64,000 nucleotides of DNA from SZUA-430 sp034440355 (GTDB lineage Bacteria; Pseudomonadota; Alphaproteobacteria; Micropepsales; Micropepsaceae): positions 49,494-113,493 of the forward strand of contig JAWXBY010000038.1 in assembly GCA_034440355.1 (NCBI GenBank), read 5' to 3'. A program made the translations under genes and the position numbers. Below are positions 46,506-54,932 of this stretch, piece after piece (positions within the stretch are counted from its first letter, which is position 1; each line of letters starts with the position of its first letter). The notes under the pieces were generated by a model, which saw nothing but the letters and a program-made list of their open reading frames with translations, did not search any database and had not been told where the DNA came from.

Positions 46506-47596
46506 TTACGACGCTCTGTACGCGCGGACGAGGCTTTCATCTTCAAGCGCATCACGAAGCCGATGACCTGGGCCACGGCGGTAAAGTGCTCGGCTTTGAT
46601 GCTCTCATCCACGTCGACAGAGGCGTAAAGGGCTCGTGCAAGCGGCGGATTTTCTACGATGGGAATGTTGTGTTCTTTGCCGATTTCACGAATTTTCAAC
46701 GCAATGTCGTCGACACCTTTGGCGACACAGATGGGAGCGCCCATCTTGCCTGATTCGTAGGCCAAGGCGACGGCATAGTGCGTCGGGTTGGTGATAATGA
46801 CGGCGGCCTTGGGGACATTCGCCATCATACGCTTACGGGCGCGTTCTGAACGAATTTGTCTGATACGCGCCTTAACTGCCGGATCGCCCTCGCTTTGTTT
46901 GTGCTCGTCGCGCACTTCCTGACGTGTCATCCGAAGGCGACGCATGCGCTCAAAATACTGCCAACCGAAGTCGGCGAGCGCGATAACACCCAACACGGCA
47001 AGCGCCGCGATCAAGATCTGAACCGTCAGACTCTGCACGATCGGCAGAAGCCCCGCGATCGGCATGGTGATAAGGCCCAACAGCTGATCGCGCGCGGCCC
47101 AAACCGTCGCGCAGACCGCGACCGCGACCACGACCGTCTTCAGCAACCCCTTGACGAAATTCATGAGCGCAACGCGCCCAAATAGCTTGTCGAGCCCCTT
47201 GACCGGGCTCAGCCGCGAAAACTCCGGCTTCAGCTTCGTCCACGCGAACACGGGTTTGTGCTGAACGACATGCGCGCCCACGCCGACCACGAGCAATAGG
47301 CCCAACGGAACGGCAAGAATCCACAGCAGTTGATACCCGACGCCCTCCATCAACCCGCTCGTCGTCGCGCGATCGAGCGACAGCGTGTGAGGCTGCGACA
47401 GAAACCCCGTCATCATCTGGCGCAGACCGCTCGCCGTCGTTCCGGCCCACATGGCGATAAACCCGGTCGCGGCGGCGAGCACCAGCCACGCCGCGATGTC
47501 CGGCGACTGCGCAACGTCGCCCTTCTCTTCGGCCTCCTGCAGCCGCTTTTGGGTAGGTTGTTCGGTTTTCTGTGCGTCGTCTTTATCGTCGGACAT
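46502..47596 (-). CDS. flhB: Flagellar type III secretion protein FlhB
   Basis: A 364-residue protein with four membrane helices in the first 200 residues and a cytoplasmic domain with the self-cleavage site NPTH in AAVIITNPTHYAVAL. FlhB switches export from hook to filament substrates. The start has an AspLys-rich leader (MSDDKDDAQKTEQPTQKRL), typical of FlhB. It is followed by cckA with a 4-base overlap and preceded by fliR by 15 bases, all one transcription unit. Confidence 0.95.
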   Translation of the reverse strand: MSDDKDDAQKTEQPTQKRLQEAEEKGDVAQSPDIAAWLVLAAATGFIAMWAGTTASGLRQMMTGFLSQPHTLSLDRATTSGLMEGVGYQLLWILAVPLGLLLVVGVGAHVVQHKPVFAWTKLKPEFSRLSPVKGLDKLFGRVALMNFVKGLLKTVVVAVAVCATVWAARDQLLGLITMPIAGLLPIVQSLTVQILIAALAVLGVIALADFGWQYFERMRRLRMTRQEVRDEHKQSEGDPAVKARIRQIRSERARKRMMANVPKAAVIITNPTHYAVALAYESGKMGAPICVAKGVDDIALKIREIGKEHNIPIVENPPLARALYASVDVDESIKAEHFTAVAQVIGFVMRLKMKASSARTERRK

Positions 47597-47611
47597 CGCA
47601 GCGTTCGACCC

Positions 47612-48382
47612 TTAGTGGGGCACGAACAGCTGAGCTTGGGTTTGGAACGCTTCCAAGAACCAGAGCATCATTGTCGACAACGTAAGACCCAAGAGGACGA
47701 AGCCCGCCAAAATATTAAGCGGCATGGCAATGAAGAAAACCTGAAGCTGCGGCATCATCCGCGCGATGACGCCGGACGCCGCATAGATGATCAGGCCGAA
47801 AACGATAAACGGCGCCGACATTTGCAAGCCGGTCGTGAACAGGCCCGATACGGTCTGGATCGCGAGATTCATGAAGTCGGCCGGTGGCGGCAGCTTGCCC
47901 GGCGGAAACAGCGCGAACGAATGCTCGATACCCGCGATAAGCAGATGGTGCATGTCGGTGGCAAAGATCAGCGTCACCGCCAGCAGCGACAGAAACATGG
48001 AGACCAGCGCGCTCTGCGTGCCCTGATTGGCGTCAAAAGTCTGCGAAAACGCGAGACCCGTCTGCGTCGCAATCACGTTGCCCGCAACCTGCACCGCCGA
48101 CATCATCATCCGTACGATGAGCCCGACGGCCAAACCGATGACGATCTCAGAAATCACGAGACCCGCCGTCTGGCCGATATTGCCGGCCGTCGCCGGATAG
48201 GCCGCGCCAACCCCCGGCGCCATCACGAGCGTGAGCGCGAGCGCGAGCGCAAGCCGGGCCCGCGGCGGAATCGTTGCTTCGCCAAGCGCCGGCAACACCA
48301 TAACCATCGTCCCCACGCGCGAAAACACGAGCGTGAAGGTGGTGACGTCGGCCGGAAGAATATCAGCGAGCCCGCCGATCAT
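47612..48382 (-). CDS. fliR: Flagellar export protein FliR
   Basis: A 256-residue membrane protein started at ATG 48382 (MIGGLADILPADV); the longer frame continues through fliQ in another reading frame and is ignored. About six hydrophobic helices are visible, with FSRVGTMVMVLPALGE and GNVIATQTGLAFSQTFD, which match FliR. FliR, with FliP and FliQ, forms the export gate. FliQ lies 8 bases upstream on the same strand, and flhB 15 bases downstream. Confidence 0.94.
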   Translation of the reverse strand: MIGGLADILPADVTTFTLVFSRVGTMVMVLPALGEATIPPRARLALALALTLVMAPGVGAAYPATAGNIGQTAGLVISEIVIGLAVGLIVRMMMSAVQVAGNVIATQTGLAFSQTFDANQGTQSALVSMFLSLLAVTLIFATDMHHLLIAGIEHSFALFPPGKLPPPADFMNLAIQTVSGLFTTGLQMSAPFIVFGLIIYAASGVIARMMPQLQVFFIAMPLNILAGFVLLGLTLSTMMLWFLEAFQTQAQLFVPH

Positions 48383-48390
48383 GACGGTGC

Positions 48391-48654
48391 CTACTGCGCG
48401 ATGATGCGCTGAACGATAGTGTCCATCAAACCGGACATGGACGCCGCCATAAACGGCAGCAGCAGAATGACCGACGCAAAAATAGCGAGGATTTTCGGAA
48501 CGAAGACCAGCGTCGATTCTTGAATCTGCGTCAGCGCCTGCAAGATGCCGATCACCACGCCGACGATGAGTCCGATCACCATGACCGGCCCCGCCATCAC
48601 GATCAGAACCCACGTCGCTTCGCGCGCCAGGTCCAAGGTTTCACCGCCGGTCAT
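48391..48654 (-). CDS. fliQ: Flagellar export protein FliQ
   Basis: An 87-residue protein with two hydrophobic helices (WVLIVMAGPVMVIGLIVGVV and KILAIFASVILLLPFMA), the standard FliQ size and layout, joined by the conserved QALTQIQESTLVFVPK loop. It assembles with FliP and FliR in the export gate. It is separated from fliE by 48 bases and from fliR by 8 bases. The ATG at 48654 gives the normal N-terminus. Confidence 0.95.
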   Translation of the reverse strand: MTGGETLDLAREATWVLIVMAGPVMVIGLIVGVVIGILQALTQIQESTLVFVPKILAIFASVILLLPFMAASMSGLMDTIVQRIIAQ

Positions 48655-48702
48655 GAAATCAACTCCGTCGTAACGTTACTGAAAGCGCCAAGCACAAAAA
48701 AA

Positions 48703-49014
48703 TCAGATCGGCATCCGCATGATGTCTTGATAGGCGGCGATCACGCGGTCGCGAATGGCGACGACAGTCTCGAGGGACATCTCGGCCGCGTTGACCGCGG
48801 TGACGACGTCGACGATGTCGCCTTTGCCCTTCATCAATTCGCCGGCTTTGGCTTCCGCCATCTTGCCGGTGCTCGACGCTTCGCCCAGCACGTTCGACAG
48901 CATGTCGCCGAACGACGCGCCCGGCGTGGCCACTGCCTCAGCGCCGCCCGCGCCGCCCATCTTGGCGGCTTGGGCATAGGCGTTGATCGCGGCGGGATTA
49001 ATGACGGCTGCCAT
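48703..49014 (-). CDS. fliE: Flagellar hook-basal body protein FliE
   Basis: A 103-residue protein with Ala/Gly-rich N-terminal half and a conserved C-terminal helical part (TAVNAAEMSLETVVAIRDRV, then AYQDIMRMPI), the family hallmark. FliE links the MS-ring to the rod. It lies between flgC (11 bases) and fliQ (48 bases) on the minus strand. Start ATG 49014 has a purine-rich site upstream (in the flgC 3' region). Confidence 0.93.
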   Translation of the reverse strand: MAAVINPAAINAYAQAAKMGGAGGAEAVATPGASFGDMLSNVLGEASSTGKMAEAKAGELMKGKGDIVDVVTAVNAAEMSLETVVAIRDRVIAAYQDIMRMPI

Positions 49015-49025
49015 AGGTTAGGTCC

Positions 49026-49436
49026 TTACCGCTTCAGAAGGTCGACGGTGCGCGCCATCATGGTGCGCGTGTTGTCGATGATGCTCAGGTTCGCTTCATA
49101 GGCGCGCTGCGCCTCGCGCATGTCCATCATTTCGACCAGCGAATTGACGTTCGGCATCTTCACATAGCCGCGCTCGTCCGCCGCCGGATGGCCCGGCATG
49201 TACTGCTCGCGGAAGTCCGAGTTGTCCTTGACGATGCTCTTCACATGCACGGCGGAAACGCCGGTCACGCGATCGAGTTCGTTCTTGAACACCGGAAGCT
49301 GACGGCGATACGGATCTTCGCCCGGCCCCGACGCCGCCGAATTCGCGTTCGCCAAGTTCTCGGCGATCACCCGCATACGCTCGGACTGCGCACGCATGCC
49401 CGACGCCGCGATCAGCATAGATTTCATCGTATCCAT
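49026..49436 (-). CDS. flgC: Flagellar rod protein FlgC
   Basis: A 136-residue rod protein with the flagellar rod N-terminal motif SMLIAASGMRAQSERMRVI, AENLANANS, and the C-terminal rod motif MMDMREAQRAYEANLSIID. It forms part of the proximal rod, with FlgB and FliE encoded beside it. FlgB is 15 bases upstream and fliE 11 bases downstream. Length and motifs are normal. Confidence 0.95.
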   Translation of the reverse strand: MDTMKSMLIAASGMRAQSERMRVIAENLANANSAASGPGEDPYRRQLPVFKNELDRVTGVSAVHVKSIVKDNSDFREQYMPGHPAADERGYVKMPNVNSLVEMMDMREAQRAYEANLSIIDNTRTMMARTVDLLKR

Positions 49437-49451
49437 GAATCGACCCTTCCT

Positions 49452-49853
49452 TTAACCGTGGCCGCCCAACGCGGAACGCCACATGGACATCATCTTTTTG
49501 TAGAGACCGGCCGCCTCTGCGTATTGCATCTGCGTGTCGGCCACCTTCATCGCCTGCTCTTCCAGAATGACGGAGTTGCCGTCGGGCGAAGATTGCGAGC
49601 CCGGTGCAGCCATCGTGCGAAATGCTCCGCCTGAGGATGAACCGCTCGACAGATGCCGTGCATTCGTCATCTGAATGTCGCCGCGCGTCGCCGCATTCAG
49701 CGCCGAACCGAAATCGATGCCCTTCAAATCCTGCGGCACAAAACCCGGCGTCGACGCGTTCGCGATGTTGCGCGCGAGAACGTCCTGGCGGTTGCCCAGC
49801 CAGCTCATCTTCTGCTGCATCAGGTTGAAGATCGGCAGATCTGCGAAGCTCAT
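49452..49853 (-). CDS. flgB: Flagellar rod protein FlgB
   Basis: A 133-residue rod protein with the N-terminal MSWLGNRQDVLARNIANAST and PGFVPQDLKGIDFG, and C-terminal EEQAMKVADTQMQYAEAAGLY. It forms the most proximal rod. It is the first gene of the minus-strand unit flgB-flgC-fliE-fliQ-fliR-flhB-cckA. A CtrA-type box lies 66 bases upstream of its start. Confidence 0.95.
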   Translation of the reverse strand: MSFADLPIFNLMQQKMSWLGNRQDVLARNIANASTPGFVPQDLKGIDFGSALNAATRGDIQMTNARHLSSGSSSGGAFRTMAAPGSQSSPDGNSVILEEQAMKVADTQMQYAEAAGLYKKMMSMWRSALGGHG

Positions 49854-49918
49854 CTTGCGTCCGTCCTACGCGGGACCGATCCCGCACGTGTGGCAGAGGC
49901 AAGTTTTGCCGAGGACGC

Positions 49919-49933
49919 TTAAAAGCAGTTTAA
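49919..49933 (-). promoter_or_regulatory. CtrA box upstream of flgB operon
   Basis: TTAA-AAGCAGT-TTAA is a perfect full CtrA site (TTAA, 7 bases, TTAA), palindromic in its half-sites. It lies 66 bases upstream of the flgB start, where CtrA would contact the -35 region. The region is AT-rich. CtrA is controlled by CckA, encoded at the end of the same operon. Confidence 0.65.
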
Positions 49934-50056
49934 GACCGGAGAAGATATTCGAACGATCTGACGAACCTGCTCAAGCATATCCGCCGCTCGTGCGTATTCT
50001 TCATCTTGCGCTAACCGGTATTCACCGAATGATAACCAGGAAAAATCTGCCGCGCG

Positions 50057-50071
50057 TTTAGTCGGACTTAA
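50057..50071 (+). promoter_or_regulatory. CtrA-like box upstream of fliO
   Basis: TTTA-GTCGGAC-TTAA differs from the TTAA-N7-TTAA consensus by one base and lies 51 bases upstream of the fliO start. With the perfect box on the flgB side it gives one candidate site for each of the two divergent promoters. Direction of action is inferred from distance only. Confidence 0.45.
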
Positions 50072-50121
50072 GGTTACGAACCCATTCTCCATCTCGAAAT
50101 CACTATTCGCGAGATGCGGAA

Positions 50122-50454
50122 ATGGACGACCCCACCCAATATCTTCGCTTCGTTGCAGCGCTGATATTTGTACTGGCACTGATCGGCGCCGCCGCTTACG
50201 CGCTGCGCGCTTTCGGCTTCATTCAACAAGGCGGCCGCCGCCAAAACGATCGCCGCCTCGGCATCGTCGAATCGATGCTGCTCGACGCCCGCCGCCGTCT
50301 CGTCATCGTACGCCGCGACAACAGAGAATATCTGCTCCTGCTCTCGCCCACCGGCGAAACGCTCGTCGACGCCAACATCGACGCCGTCAGCATTCCAGAG
50401 CCCCAGATGTCGGGCTCCAGCTTCGTGACGATCAAAACGGAAGCACGTCTGTGA
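50122..50454 (+). CDS. fliO: Flagellar export assembly protein FliO
   Basis: A 110-residue protein with one N-terminal membrane helix (FVAALIFVLALIGAAAYAL) and a cytoplasmic part with RRLGIVESMLLDARRRLVIV and RRDNREYLLLLSP, the FliO-like pattern. FliO assists FliP ring assembly. It overlaps fliP by 4 bases (GTGA). The ATG at 50122 lacks a strong site but gives the typical N-terminus. Confidence 0.88.
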   Translation: MDDPTQYLRFVAALIFVLALIGAAAYALRAFGFIQQGGRRQNDRRLGIVESMLLDARRRLVIVRRDNREYLLLLSPTGETLVDANIDAVSIPEPQMSGSSFVTIKTEARL

Positions 50455-51191
50455 GGTTCATTCCCGCCATTCTCGCCGCACTCTTCGCGCTCGTCCTTTC
50501 CGTCGAACCCGCCGCCGCACAGCAAGTGACGCTCGACCTCGGCCAAGGCGGCTCAGGCATGACCGAGCGCCTCATTCAACTCGTCGCGCTGATCACCGTC
50601 CTCAGCATCGCGCCGTCCGTCCTCATCATGGTGACGAGCTTCGTGCGCATCGTGGTGGTGCTCTCGCTGCTGCGCACCGCGATCGGCATCCAGCAAAGCC
50701 CGCCGAACAGCGTCATCATCTCGCTCGCCCTATTCCTGACCGCCTTCGTCATGGCCCCGACATTCGAGAAGGCCTACAACGAAGGCATCCAGCCGCTGAT
50801 GGCCGAAAAGATCGAACCGGCCGAAGCCTTCACCAAAACCGCCGCCCCTGTCGCCGCCTTCATGTTGAAGCACGTGCGCGAAAGCGACCTCCAACTCTTC
50901 TTCAACCTCGCCAAACAAGCCCCGCCAGCAACCGCCGCCGAAACCCCACTGCGCATCCTGATCCCGGCCTTCCTAATCAGCGAACTCCGCCGCGCCTTCG
51001 AAATCGGCTTCCTCTTGTTCATCCCCTTCTTGATCATCGACCTCGTCGTCGCCTCACTCCTGATGGCCATGGGCATGATGATGCTGCCGCCAGTGACAAT
51101 CTCACTGCCGTTCAAACTCATTTTCTTCGTCTTGGTGGACGGCTGGGCCCTCGTCGCCGGCAGCCTCGTCCAAAGCTACGGTGTCGGGTGA
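50451..51191 (+). CDS. fliP: Flagellar export gate protein FliP
   Basis: A 246-residue membrane protein with a signal peptide (IPAILAALFALVLSVEPAAA) and four helices. Signatures: MVTSFVRIVVVLSLLRTAIG, QQSPPNSVIISLALFLTAFV and LIPAFLISELRRAFEIGFLL, then PFLIIDLVVASLLMAMGMMM. It starts with GTG overlapping the fliO stop. A hairpin repeat lies just after its stop, before the convergent sugar gene. Confidence 0.96.
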   Translation: MRFIPAILAALFALVLSVEPAAAQQVTLDLGQGGSGMTERLIQLVALITVLSIAPSVLIMVTSFVRIVVVLSLLRTAIGIQQSPPNSVIISLALFLTAFVMAPTFEKAYNEGIQPLMAEKIEPAEAFTKTAAPVAAFMLKHVRESDLQLFFNLAKQAPPATAAETPLRILIPAFLISELRRAFEIGFLLFIPFLIIDLVVASLLMAMGMMMLPPVTISLPFKLIFFVLVDGWALVAGSLVQSYGVG

Positions 51192-51193
51192 GT

Positions 51194-51218
51194 CTGGGAG
51201 CGCGGGCGTCCCGCCCGC
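51194..51218. repeat. Third copy of the 25-nt hairpin repeat
   Basis: This is an exact match to the 25-base sequence at 36488-36512, 14.7 kb away. It lies between the convergent fliP and sugar-fusion genes and folds into a hairpin with a 7-bp GC stem, so it may act as a two-way terminator. Confidence 0.85.
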
Positions 51219-51227
51219 ACTTCCTTC

Positions 51228-53039
51228 CTAGACAGCAATCGCCAACGGCTTCGCGCCGACAACGCTCAGCGCCTCGGCACGCTCAACAACCAACCGCCGG
51301 ACATGCTCCGCAATCCGCGCAGCACCGCGCGCGTCGACATTCATCCGCCCCGCCGCACCCATTGCACGCAGATGCGCAGGATCCTCAAGCAACTCGGCGA
51401 CGACCTCGGCGATATCGCCTTCACTGACGCGCGACGCGACGCCCAGCGACACACCCATCCCCGCCCGCTCGAACGCCGACGCGGACTGCGCATGATCTTC
51501 GGTCAGGCACAAGTAAGCGGCTGGCACGCCAAGCGCAGCGAGCTCATAGGCCGTCACGCCAAAACTGATCAGCCCCAAATCCGCCTGGCTCATCAACCGC
51601 GGCAGATCGTTCGGACTGCGCACGATCGTGTAACGCGGCGCAATCTTCGCAATGTCGCTTTCCATGCGGGCATCAGCGCCCGGCCCAACAACAACGGTGA
51701 CATCGAACGCCGGCTTCAGCGAAGCCAACGCCCGTACCGCAGTTCGCGTCAAACCTTGCGGATCAGACCCGCCCATCGAAACGACAATGCGCGGCTGCCC
51801 ATCGCGACGCGTGAACGGCGGCATCGTATCGTGCCCAAGCACGACCCATTCCCAACCGACATAAGGCTCGGCCTCCGCGCCTTCCCAATTCAGCGCAAAC
51901 ACCTGCGGCACCGGCGGATAGAACGACGCATCGGCCGCGAGCCGTCGCGCGCTACCGTCATCGATCAAAGTGACGATCGTATCGGCGCCGCGAAGGCGCA
52001 TCACCGACGTCGCCGACAAATCCGTCCGCACATCTAGAACCGTGGCCACCGGCTTATGTTCCGCAGCAAGCGCCAGCAGCCAGTCGACTTCCTTAGCACC
52101 GCTCGGCATCACATCGATGGCGAAACCGGCGGCCTGCACAGGCTCAATCGCCAGCGCGTCATCCTTCATCGCAAAGCGAACGCCGAACCCTTCGCGGTCG
52201 CGCAACGCCTTCGCGATGCTCAGACACCGCCGCACATGACCAAGCCCGATCGCGGCACTACCGTCGCAGCGCATCAGCACCGTGCCGCTCGAAGCCGTCG
52301 CCGCCTTCTGCTGAACATGCGCGTTGAGATCGAGCAAACTGGGCTCCCGATTGAGCAGCGCCACAAGATCGGTCAGCGTCGCCTCACCCGCCTGCGCGTG
52401 CAGACGGTCATAAATCGTCTCGATGAAGGTCACGTCGGCCGGCGTATCGACCGACAACCGCGCACCCTTGAAGCGCCACTTCGCCGGCATGTCGATCTGC
52501 GCAACCTTCACGAACTCCGGATGTATCTTGAAATAGGCGCTGACATGCTCGCGCGCGACCGGATCGTCGTGCGCCTTCACCACCAGCTTATCGAGCGCCC
52601 AGCGTGTCATCGGATCCGCGCCGTCATGGATCGCCGACACGCCCGGCTTCAACGTCACGAAATCGGCCTGCAGCCGCATCATCTCGCGAATGAGATAATC
52701 GATAAACCCCGCATCCACGAGCGGCGCATCCGCATTCACCCGCACGATGATGTCGGGATCGATCGTGTGCGACGCCAGCGCAAACCGCGCCAGCACATCG
52801 TCTTCCGGCCCGCGAACGACAACCGCACCTTGCGATTGCGCATAGTCGGCAAGCACGTCGTCCGCCGGATCGATCGTCGTCGCGACGCAAATCGTCTCGA
52901 TCAACTCCGACTTCCGCAGGCGATGCAGGATGTGCCACAGCAGCGGCTGGCCGACGATCGGTTTCAGCACCTTGCCCGGCAAGCGAGTCGAACGCATACG
53001 TGCTTGCACGACGGCGGCAATGTGCGGCTTCTTCGGCAT
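51228..53039 (-). CDS. Fusion of SpsF-like nucleotidyltransferase and PseG-like hydrolase
   Basis: A 603-residue fusion. Residues about 1-245 form a nucleotidyltransferase of the SpsF/NeuA type (AAVVQARMRSTRLPGKVL, DIIVRVNADAPLVD), expected to activate an acidic sugar with CMP. Residues about 255-603 resemble PseG-type UDP-sugar hydrolases: MRCDGSAAIGLGHVRRCLS, IVVSMGGSDPQGLTRTAV, DLGLISFGVTAYELAALG. In pseudaminic acid synthesis PseG and PseF are separate proteins acting before and after the PseI condensation. It faces fliP at its 3' end and lies 3 bases from the NeuB-like gene on the same strand. Confidence 0.82.
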   Translation of the reverse strand: MPKKPHIAAVVQARMRSTRLPGKVLKPIVGQPLLWHILHRLRKSELIETICVATTIDPADDVLADYAQSQGAVVVRGPEDDVLARFALASHTIDPDIIVRVNADAPLVDAGFIDYLIREMMRLQADFVTLKPGVSAIHDGADPMTRWALDKLVVKAHDDPVAREHVSAYFKIHPEFVKVAQIDMPAKWRFKGARLSVDTPADVTFIETIYDRLHAQAGEATLTDLVALLNREPSLLDLNAHVQQKAATASSGTVLMRCDGSAAIGLGHVRRCLSIAKALRDREGFGVRFAMKDDALAIEPVQAAGFAIDVMPSGAKEVDWLLALAAEHKPVATVLDVRTDLSATSVMRLRGADTIVTLIDDGSARRLAADASFYPPVPQVFALNWEGAEAEPYVGWEWVVLGHDTMPPFTRRDGQPRIVVSMGGSDPQGLTRTAVRALASLKPAFDVTVVVGPGADARMESDIAKIAPRYTIVRSPNDLPRLMSQADLGLISFGVTAYELAALGVPAAYLCLTEDHAQSASAFERAGMGVSLGVASRVSEGDIAEVVAELLEDPAHLRAMGAAGRMNVDARGAARIAEHVRRLVVERAEALSVVGAKPLAIAV

Positions 53040-53042
53040 CTG

Positions 53043-53909
53043 TTACGCAGCCTCTGGGCGCCAAGTGCGCCGGATATGTTTGATCGGACGCATCCCGTCC
53101 GACGGATCGGCACGCCATTCGCGATCAGGCAATTCCGACGGCAGCGGTTCTTTGACGCCCGAACCGTCCGCACGCTCACCCGCGCGCACCATCGCGATCA
53201 CCGGCGCCATCTCTTCCGGCAACCAGCAATGGCCGGCGGCGTACTCCGCCCCCGTCTTGTCGAGATCGAGATGAAACTCGACCATCGGCGCATTCCATTT
53301 GCAGACGGCGCGCAAAATCACGCCCGGTGACACCGTGTGATCCGACCAGCCGCAAGCAAACCCCGTAGCGTCGGAAATCGTCTTCAGCGCACCCAAGTTC
53401 GCCTCATCCGGCGGCGTCGGATACGCCGACACCGTGTGAAGCAGCGTCACGTCGCGCGCGCCATGCTTCCGCAACACATCGGCCGCATGCGTAATCTCAG
53501 GGATCGTCGCCATGCCGGTCGACAGGATCACAGGTTTCCCCGTCTCTGCACACGCCGCAAGCAACGCATCCCACATCAACTCATATGACGCGATCTTGTA
53601 CGCATCGACATGCGGCCGAAGTTCCTCGACCGCCTTCAGATAGAACGGCGTACACATGAACTGCACACCCTGCGACCGGCAACGTTCCGCAATCGGCCCC
53701 AGAAACGAGACGGGAAGCTCCCATTCACGGCGTGCGCGATGCTTCGCGCTCTGCGCCAAAATCTCCGGCGCGAACATCTCGTCGATCTTGAACAGCTGGA
53801 ACTTGACCGCCCCGCATCCGATCGCCGCCGCGCGATCGATGAACTCGAACGCGCGCGCGAGGTCGCGGTCGTGATTGCTCGAGACTTCGGCAATGAACAG
53901 ACACGCCAT
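53043..53909 (-). CDS. NeuB-like sugar-acid synthase lacking the C-terminal domain
   Basis: A 288-residue protein from ATG 53909 (MACLFIAEVSSNHDRDL). The TIM-barrel of the NeuB/PseI family is present: AVKFQLFK, ILSTGMATIPE, LHTVSAYPTPPDEANL and GWSDHTVS. It condenses phosphoenolpyruvate with an amino sugar to give a nine-carbon acid. Typical members have about 340 residues with a small C-terminal SAF (antifreeze-like) domain; that domain is absent here. The usual EKHFTLD and GPDH stretches are replaced by EFHLDLD and GAEY, so substrate use may differ. It is immediately upstream of the fusion gene. Confidence 0.8.
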   Translation of the reverse strand: MACLFIAEVSSNHDRDLARAFEFIDRAAAIGCGAVKFQLFKIDEMFAPEILAQSAKHRARREWELPVSFLGPIAERCRSQGVQFMCTPFYLKAVEELRPHVDAYKIASYELMWDALLAACAETGKPVILSTGMATIPEITHAADVLRKHGARDVTLLHTVSAYPTPPDEANLGALKTISDATGFACGWSDHTVSPGVILRAVCKWNAPMVEFHLDLDKTGAEYAAGHCWLPEEMAPVIAMVRAGERADGSGVKEPLPSELPDREWRADPSDGMRPIKHIRRTWRPEAA

Positions 53910-53938
53910 CGGTCGCCCCAACAATCCGTAAACAGACG

Positions 53939-53953
53939 TTAACCAATTCTAAA
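53939..53953. promoter_or_regulatory. CtrA-like box between NeuB-like and sulfotransferase genes
   Basis: TTAA-CCAATTC-TAAA differs from the consensus by one base in the second half. It lies 30 bases from the NeuB-like start and about 140 bases from the sulfotransferase start. If functional it would tie the sugar genes to the same regulator as the flagellar genes. Chance occurrence is possible. Confidence 0.35.
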
Positions 53954-54095
53954 GCCGCGACCGTTATCAAACTCATAACGCCGCCGAGGCACGAGGCCAT
54001 CGAGTGACCGCCGCAACACACAAATCGAAGCCGATCGCCAATGACGGCGCACATCACGGCGTCGTCATCGTCGCGCGCAAACCCTGGGCGTAGAC

Positions 54096-54932
54096 ATGTC
54101 CAGCGAAACCACACCCTTCTTCGTCCTCTCCTCCGGCCGCTCGGGTACGGCAATGATGGAGCGCCTGTTCAGCTGCTTCCCGCAGGCCGAGATGCATCAC
54201 GAATACATGGTGCATCACATCCAACCCGCGGCCGTGAAATACCACATGGGCCTCATCGGCCTCGGCGAAGCGATGCACACGCTGCGCGCCACCCATGCTG
54301 CGGCCATCCATTATTCCGAAGCCCTGTTGTGGGGCGACGCGTCGAACAAGCTGTCGTGGCTCATTCCCGCGCTCGATCTCATGTTCCCGAACGCACGGTT
54401 CATCCACCTGGTTCGCGACGGCCGCAAAGTCGCGAGTTCGTATTTCCACAAAATGGGCGCCGAGTGTTACGGCGATCAGTCGACCGCTGCGTTGCAGCGT
54501 TATTACGACGCCCGCGGCGAACTTCCCGCGCCGCCGCCGGAAAGGAAATATTGGTGGCCGCTGCCGCCGCGTGGTCACCAGCAGGAACTGGAATTCCTGA
54601 CCTACAATCAGTTTCAGCGCATCGCCTTCCACTGGGCCGAGATCAATCGCACCATCATTCACGACCTCGACGTCATCCCGCAGGAACGCCGCCACACCTT
54701 GCGCCTCGAAGACCTGGTGGGCCGTGCCGACGCGCGTCAAGGATTGCTTAACTTCTTGGGGCTCCCGTGGGACGACCGCGTCGTCGGCCTGCTCAACCGT
54801 CCGCACAATGTGAGCCGCCCCGAAGATTATCCGCTGACCGCCGAGCAGAACGAGCAGTTCAAACTGATCGCCGGCGATGTGATGCAGACCTTCGGCTACG
54901 ACCGCCGGCCCGAGTACCGCGTGGCGTATTAG
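54096..54932 (+). CDS. Sulfotransferase family protein
   Basis: A 278-residue protein with the PAPS-binding motifs: the 5'-phosphosulfate loop VLSSGRSGTAMMERLF and the 3'-phosphate site FIHLVRDGRKVASSYF. It should transfer sulfate from PAPS onto a sugar, lipid or other hydroxyl. His- and Tyr-rich segments follow (HEYMVHHIQP). It is the first gene on the plus strand of the sugar cluster. PAPS synthesis genes are not in the window. A fixed substrate cannot be given; a glycan is likely from context. Confidence 0.88.
   Translation: MSSETTPFFVLSSGRSGTAMMERLFSCFPQAEMHHEYMVHHIQPAAVKYHMGLIGLGEAMHTLRATHAAAIHYSEALLWGDASNKLSWLIPALDLMFPNARFIHLVRDGRKVASSYFHKMGAECYGDQSTAALQRYYDARGELPAPPPERKYWWPLPPRGHQQELEFLTYNQFQRIAFHWAEINRTIIHDLDVIPQERRHTLRLEDLVGRADARQGLLNFLGLPWDDRVVGLLNRPHNVSRPEDYPLTAEQNEQFKLIAGDVMQTFGYDRRPEYRVAY

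Noticed and set aside
49919..50092. Possible 57-aa minus-strand protein between flgB and fliO
   Set aside because: The sequence looks protein-like, but there is no good ribosome site, and its stop codon falls within a perfect CtrA box; the region is better explained as divergent promoters.
54004..54093. 29-aa GTG frame ending 2 bases before the sulfotransferase ATG
   Set aside because: It could be a leader peptide, but there is no ribosome site or conserved feature beyond proximity.
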